This document shows positions 57,757-64,000 of a DNA stretch of 64,000 nt, one piece after another (position 1 is the first letter of the stretch; each line of letters opens with the position of its first letter). The position numbers were made by a program, and so were the translations under genes. Source of the DNA: Lasiosphaeria ovina (taxonomy: Eukaryota; Ascomycota; Sordariomycetes; Sordariales; Lasiosphaeriaceae); NCBI GenBank assembly GCA_033439765.1, contig JAULSN010000010.1:186001-250000 (forward strand), given 5' to 3'. A model generated the notes under the pieces. That model saw only the letters and a list, made by a program, of their open reading frames with translations, ran no database searches and had not been told where the DNA came from.

Positions 57757-60700
57757 ATGGATAAAACCCTGTACAACCACCTTGCTCTCCCAGACAAGCT
57801 CCCGCAGTCCGAAGACTGCCCCGACGAGATTGAAAACAGCCTGATCGACCGCGTTCTCGTCGGCGCTCGTCAAATGCACCAGCTTCCCACGCCGCATTCT
57901 ACCGCTGCCTGGGAAGCTATCCAGCGCTGCTTGACGGCTGCCAAGGTCGTCCATTGTCGCGGAAGGCTTGACAGACCTAGGCTATTGACGCAGCTTCGGG
58001 CATTTACCAAGTGCCAGGAAAGGCACGACTTCCTAGTCGTTCACATTAGCAGCCAGAATGCCGCTCTTTTGATTCATCGCCTTCTGGGGTAAGTGCTGTG
58101 TGTTGCATGCTGCTTGTATATGAATATCCTTGGCTCACAAATATGCAGGTCTAGCAACGAAATAGTCGTCGAGGTATTTGAGACTTCGCCTCGCAATGAA
58201 GATGTCTTGGCCGCCAGCAACGCTCTCCAGTGGGATTTCCCCGGCAGCGCTGTTGCCATTCCACTGGCGACATTCAATGAGGAGGATTTCCAGAGCAACC
58301 TCGCGACCTTTCTGGAACAAGCTTCCTTAGAATACACCAAAACGTTTGCGGCGCACACTTTCAAGGCCGGCACCGAAACTCACGAGTACCGAGATACCCC
58401 GGCGCCTACCATGATCAGCTCTATGCTCATGGCCTTGCTCGAGGAAAGCGGGCGCAAGATATCGACGCCCCTGCTCCGCAAACGAGTGCGCGATGATATA
58501 TGCTGGAACCGCGCCAAAAAGCCCTGGCGCCGACTACCCTTCTGGCTGGTTCTGAGAGTCGCAACTGCGCGATACCTGTCGCTTGCACTGGGTGGGGAGC
58601 TAGGCCGATTCGAATACAAGTTCTTCCTATGCGTGTGCTTCGCCAACTTTCTGGATTCCACCCATTCGACGCTTGACGTTGAGCAGACGCACTTTCTCAA
58701 ATCGAAACTGTGCCGTCGTTTAGTCAAGTTGGATGTGGATAGGACTAGTGTTCAGGACCAAGACTTGGCGCAGAAAGTTGACTTCCTTTTTGAACAGCTC
58801 ATCCCCGGAATTGACGGGATCATCAAAGAGGCTGCCCTGCACGTTCAATTTGAGTGGAAGAAGTTCAAGGTGGTTTCCACCAAGCACGTTCCTCCACTGC
58901 CTAAAACAGCCTCGTTGGGGGACATTACACTTCCACTGCGAGTCAGCGGCGAGGCGTTACTAGCGATGCAAACGATGATACGCCGACCAACCCAGCCAAA
59001 TCGCACAAGACCTCTGGACAATAACCTTTCGGCTGCAACAAATGAGGAGTTTCCCAAGTACGCCCAGCCGTATCTTCGTGCAGCCGAGCAGGAGGAAATA
59101 GCCTACCAGCTTCTTCAGGATTCCCAGCACGAGGACGCATCCGGGTTCGTGGAAGTCGAATTATCAAACCAGATAAAGGCGTACATTGTGAAGGGTTTGC
59201 CACTCTATCAGGAGAACACGGAGCAAATGAGTACTCTGATCCTGAACACGATGGAGCTGTGGATGAGGCTGGACGAATTAGCCTGTCAAGCTTATCCCCT
59301 CCTGCACGACTACCACCCAGTCTTCACCCCCGAAATTCTCAACACCATCCATCTGGCCGGCTATGCCGAAATGGCCCGCTTGCAAGCAGTTCAACGTTAT
59401 CTCCAGAGGCGCATCGCCGCGAGCGACCCATCGAGGACGAACGTGTTTGATGACCCTTCTAAAGCCTGCTTTGCGCGGAGATACTACGACGAATGCTCAG
59501 AGGCTAAGTCCATGCATGACCTACATGACGCCGTAGAGGCCAATGCTCGGCGATTACAGGAAACGAAGCTCGAGGAATGGCAAAAAAAAAAGGGCGAGTT
59601 GGAGAAACTAGCGAAGCAGATTAGCGAGACCACCTGCATGTTTATGGTCGACGAAAACAATCCCCTGGGACAAGGCTCGCACATTCCGGCGCGCTGCGCT
59701 CGGTGCAAAATGGAGAAAAGGATGAGTAATATGCGTATGCAGATTTACGAGCATCCTTTACCATCCAACAACGAGTTCATGGCCAAGGTTGTTGTCTTTG
59801 AGCTGCTATGCCCTCGCAATTTTTCGATCTATCGCGATACGACATGGATGATCATATGCCGTCTGGGCTTAACTCCCCAGGCGCCTGGAACCATGCCCAT
59901 GTGTCTCCTTAATGGCTACGCTCCTCTATCTGGGTTTGCGCAGAATGCTCCGTCCTCCTTGACCCTGGCATCTGTCAGGAAGCCCTGTAAGTTCATCCTT
60001 CTATTCTCTGTGGCTGTTAACTAACTTGAACCCTTTAGTTTCAATGACCCATTACAGTGTGGTTCAGTTTCCTGTTGAGTGGGAAGAGGTATGCAAACCT
60101 AACGGACTTCGATTCTCATACTTCGACATCCAAAACTCCATTTGGACAGGCCGAAGCCGGCTCAGGCTGACGTTTGTACACCACGTACAACTGAAACTAC
60201 CGCCGGACTCGCTCTTCCAGCCCCTGGTAGACCCTAAAAACTTTGCGGTTGACAGCGACGGTCAGACGTCTTACGAAATTCAGGCAAGCCAAATGAATTG
60301 TCCGTCGGGGCTCAGTCGCCATGAATTTCTCGCATTTCAGACGCTCTTGTCTGGCTTTGCAAGGCGTTGGCTGTCGATTCTTGTCGAGTTCAGCTCCACC
60401 AATCTGAACTTTTCCACTGAGGCCACCATGATTCTCCTCAACCACCTGGCACTGCAATGCGGCCCGGCATCCGGCCAGGATGACCCACTGAGACTTGTCC
60501 ACTCTGCGTTTCGGGATCGCCTTTTTGTCGAGAAACTCCTCGAGCAAGTAGAGTTTCGTCTCGCGACTCTCGCTGCAAACTGGAGAGAAGCCCATTTGAT
60601 GAAGATCATCATCACTCTGGCCTTGCGTGTTCATAACCTAACCAATGCAGTAGGGTTTCAAGGCCTGTCCCAGAGGTCACTAAAGGCTATCCTGAAAGCT

Positions 60701-63700
60701 AGGGAGATCTGCAGGGGTTGGTTCAGGCTCCTCCGGGCAGAAATCCAGGAATCTCATGACGAGTATGTGGCCGAGAGGCTGCAGCGAAATGCACTTGCTG
60801 CCGCCTTATTGTGCAAACGAACATTTATCGTCCATATCGGCCGGCCAACTCCGCTTGATTCAGTTGCACTGGAGACATATATCGAATCAACAATCGTCGT
60901 GCAAGAAAGTCTTGCGAGTAATATACAGTCACTTCCGCGGACATTATCGCACGACTTGGTATTTGCCATCAAACTGTCCCATCAACTCCGTGAAGTCACA
61001 CTGAGCTCCCTCATCGAGTGCCAAGAGGGACTGCGAAAGGCGCTGGTGCAGTTCTGGCCTGGTGCAGACCGCATGGAGTCAGAGTCGGTGTCAATTACCC
61101 TTGAGCGGCCGGGCTGGGTTCGTTGCAGTATCCCCGAGACGGTCACCCACAGCGAAGAGGTGGTCTACTTCAACTTTCTACTCGGCAATCTTTTGGTCAA
61201 TGGCAAGCCTGTTGGGGTAAGTTGATGCTCAATTTTCTTTTCATTTCCTTGACTGCCTGACCAGCTCTTTCATTCTTTTTTCGCTAACATGTCATCAGAG
61301 GCTTCCACGGGACTCGAAGAACTCAGTTCCACTTAGAGAGCTGTTCGGCGACCAACCCTTGCGAGTATTCCAGTCTTCAGTTCCCGGGATGACATACAGT
61401 AAGCAAATCTCTGACAGTGTATTGTTTTCATTCGTTTCACAACTAATGATCGCTCGTGTACAGCCCTGACATATCGGCCTAATGGATACAACGTTCACGT
61501 CGGCTATGAAGCCCGAAGTAAGCAGATGATTGTGTTGGCCACAACGAGAGGCCAACGGATCCGACTTGTGCCCCGTGATACATTTTACGCGGGAGAAATG
61601 TGGGATCTCCCGAGTCCGTTGGTGGATGGCTGCCTTCACTGGCTGTAGGTGCCTCTAGTCTTCATTCATTTCGTGTCCCCTAAGCTAACCCATGATTATG
61701 TAGGGACTTGGACAAAGGAGAAGTTTACATCACACCTTCAACCAACCCGTGGCAACTCGGCCGTCGCTGCTGGACCTTGAACATTCGAAACCGGACATGC
61801 AGGAAAGAGCGACCCGATAGGACCTTCGACCAAGTCGTCAACCCCCTCAGCCCCCTGTTCCAGCGTGTCGGTAAGATCCTGGAAGGGCTTACCTCTAGGC
61901 GCCAACTGCTTGTCTACCAGCCTTCGAAGTTGCGAATTGGGCTGGAGGTCCAGATCCAAAGAATGCAACTCATGTTCTTTGTCAACAGCAAACAGCTGTT
62001 ATACTCGCCACAGCTGGGCCTCGAGGTGGACCCAAATCAGGATGCCGGAACCTGGTATGGTTTAAAAAACAAGCTGGTGTGCAGGAAGGCCGATAATCCC
62101 TTGCACCGAAAGGTGCTTGTCCCTCTGGGAAGTCTCCAGGCCTTGAGATCTGGATGCCACGTCTCCGTTCAAGTCAGTGAAAGCTGCGATTACGGCAAGT
62201 TCGACATAAACGACATCCTTGGTCGGATTGAGTGTGCCGCAGAACCACGTCTCGTGTATACCAAGGCGCTCCTGCACGCATACACGTCGTTTGTGATTCC
62301 GGACCCCCTAACAGGTCGGACCGGGGTCGAGGAGAGTCTCCAATGGCTGCAGTCTGGGATTTGCCGCCCGTGGAACGTGATAGGACATCAGGTACAAATA
62401 TTGGACCAGATAGCCGCACTTACACCCTCACGCGAGTATTACCCAGCAGACTTGAAAGTTATGAAGACGGATCACTGGAACAGAAACTTGACATGCCACA
62501 TACAACACCCCTCCTACCGACTTATCGTGCAGGAAATCATGTCCATTTCAGACGAACTAGGGACATTTGACATTGTTACTCCTTCGACCCCCGAACAAAC
62601 GACTCACGAGATCCAAGGAGTCGGCGATGCAATATTGAACGACAGAGCCTTGGTACGACGGCAGCTCTATGAGCGGACATCAGCTGATGATGACGGAACA
62701 CACAGAGCTGCCGACCGTCTCTATAACGCCCGAGACAAGTCCTCACCTTCAGAGAGGCCATACCGCAGAGTAATGGAGATGGTTCATTTGCTTAGGACAT
62801 GTCCGGAAACACTGAAGACACCAGAAAACCTCGCATCCATTCTGTCACAAGGCGGTGTCATTGGCGGGTATGGAGACGATTACGACAAGGTTTCTCTCAG
62901 CGATCGAATGCAAGCCGATATCAGGGAGAACTGGGGCTCTTTGGTGAAGTTTTGCCGAAACAAATCGCGCTGTAGCGTCATATTTCTGTTTGCAACCCTG
63001 GCCTACCGTACAGAAGTTGATGATGGGCTTTTGAGAGCGGTTGTAGCTTTCGCCACATTTCACGACCTCAAATGCCTACCTCTTCCCCAGTGGCCCTCAT
63101 ATTCCAATTTCCGACAACATAGTTCCCCTCAGCTTGGTGCAATTTCCAAGATGATCCAGCTCCACAAAACGCCGCCTCCCAAGGACGACAGGGAGAACCT
63201 GGAGCTTTTCGCAAGTGCCAAACAACGCCGGCGGCTGCAAGCAGATAGAGAAGCCTACGAGATGAAGACTGAAGAGGATTCCCGCTACCTTGCAAAATTC
63301 TTGATCGACCAGTGGCCTTGTCGTGAGCCGGACACATCCCAACTCGCGCGACATCTCTTGATTAATGTCCCAGCCGCCATAGATACGATTCAACCGGAGT
63401 GGCTGCGTCTGTATCAAAATATGGAATTGTCTATTCATTTGCAGAAAGTTCAGCAAATTTTGGACCAACGCCGTTCAGATGTCGAGTACGTTCCGCCCCA
63501 AATTGTCGCATCTGAAGAGATCCTACATCAGCGACTGAGGGGCATGGAAGTGCCTGGGCTAGGATCCCAGCTTTTGCGCAAATCTGTAAACGTTCGTACC
63601 CGAATCTCAGCCCGCTCTGCAGAGCCATTACTGATATTCCCACAGGACCGACCTCTTGCACATAGCATGGGAGTTTTGGGTACCAACTCACAGTTGGGAT

Positions 63701-64000
63701 GGATGCCCCTAGCCAGCATTTCCAAGGACCAGCCAATCCAGTCGCGCGCAAATAGGCAAGCGGTTATCAGCAATGCGAGACCACAAGTCTCACCTGCTGA
63801 GAAGGAGAAGCATTTGGATGAGTTACAGCAGATAGCAAAAGAGCTGGGGAAGAGCAAATCGTTGGTGCGGCAGACGTACTCTCGAGACCTACTGCAAAGC
63901 CTCAAGGCCTTTGCAAATATCAGGATTCCCCAGCATCTGAGTAAGCCTTTCCTATTCATCCGCGAAATTCTAACGTCGAAGCAACATGTCATTCGCACCT
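57757..64000 (+). CDS. giant DUF6606/DUF3638-family protein (5' part)
   Basis: Exons read: 57757..58088, 58149..59986, 60039..61216, 61299..61398, 61464..61644 and 61704..63940. A gtaagc donor follows and the rest lies outside the window. About 1955 residues are encoded here, all in phase. The last exon is open throughout although it shows no stop inside the window. The N-terminal 270 residues match DUF6606 (DKTLYNHLALPDKLPQ, FLVVHISSQNAALLIHRLLG, EVFETSPRNEDVLAASNALQWDFPGSAVAIP). Further family blocks are RCARCKMEKRMSNMRMQIYE, LPSNNEFMAKVVVFELLCP, FSYFDIQNSIW and LRVFQSSVPGMTY. Intact members exceed 3000 residues and carry DUF3638 and DUF3645 near the C-terminus, which is not in view. They are often labelled ubiquitin-hydrolase-like, but their role is not established. 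Confidence 0.88.

Overview
The window looks like a gene-sparse stretch of a filamentous ascomycete (Pezizomycotina, probably Sordariomycetes) chromosome. Coding regions are GC-rich. Most genes are broken by short GT-AG introns of about 50-180 bp, and several families are typical of these fungi: a HET-domain protein, a PTH11/fungal-rhodopsin receptor, P450s, a LaeA-like methyltransferase, and an NRPS-like reductase and a PKS that are both decayed. Gene models were spliced by hand from reading-frame continuity, so each exon edge is a prediction. No tRNA, rRNA, CRISPR or intact transposon was recognised.

Left part (1-10 kb), accessory. The 5' end of a CYP505-like P450 runs off the left edge. Next come a four-helix membrane protein, an AT-rich block, a polyketide synthase relic (DH-KR-ACP pieces with frameshifts, deletions and one stop), a LaeA-like methyltransferase, and a secreted Kelch protein broken at a run of 20 C.

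Conserved block (10.8-21.3 kb). A conserved fungal protein of unknown function is followed by two respiratory complex I genes side by side (the 2x[4Fe-4S] TYKY/NDUFS8 subunit and the mitochondrial acyl carrier protein). After 3.3 kb without genes comes a CCCH zinc-finger protein on the other strand. About 8.6 kb without a recognisable gene follows.

Middle (29.8-49.9 kb), accessory again. It holds an MFS sugar transporter, an NRPS-like (A-T-reductase) relic, a four-repeat hemopexin-fold protein, a large HET-domain protein, a PTH11-like receptor, a YwbE-domain protein with a zinc-finger tail, a P450 with an altered ExxR motif, a coiled-coil protein and a DUF423 membrane protein.

Right part (50-64 kb). 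The most attractive locus is a divergent pair: a two-domain hydrolase (isochorismatase/biuret-hydrolase-like domain fused to an allophanate-hydrolase-like amidase) and an NCS1 nucleobase/ureide permease, sharing an upstream region with several GATA-factor motifs. This is consistent with uptake and stepwise hydrolysis of a nitrogen source such as biuret. The window ends inside a very large DUF6606/DUF3638-family protein.
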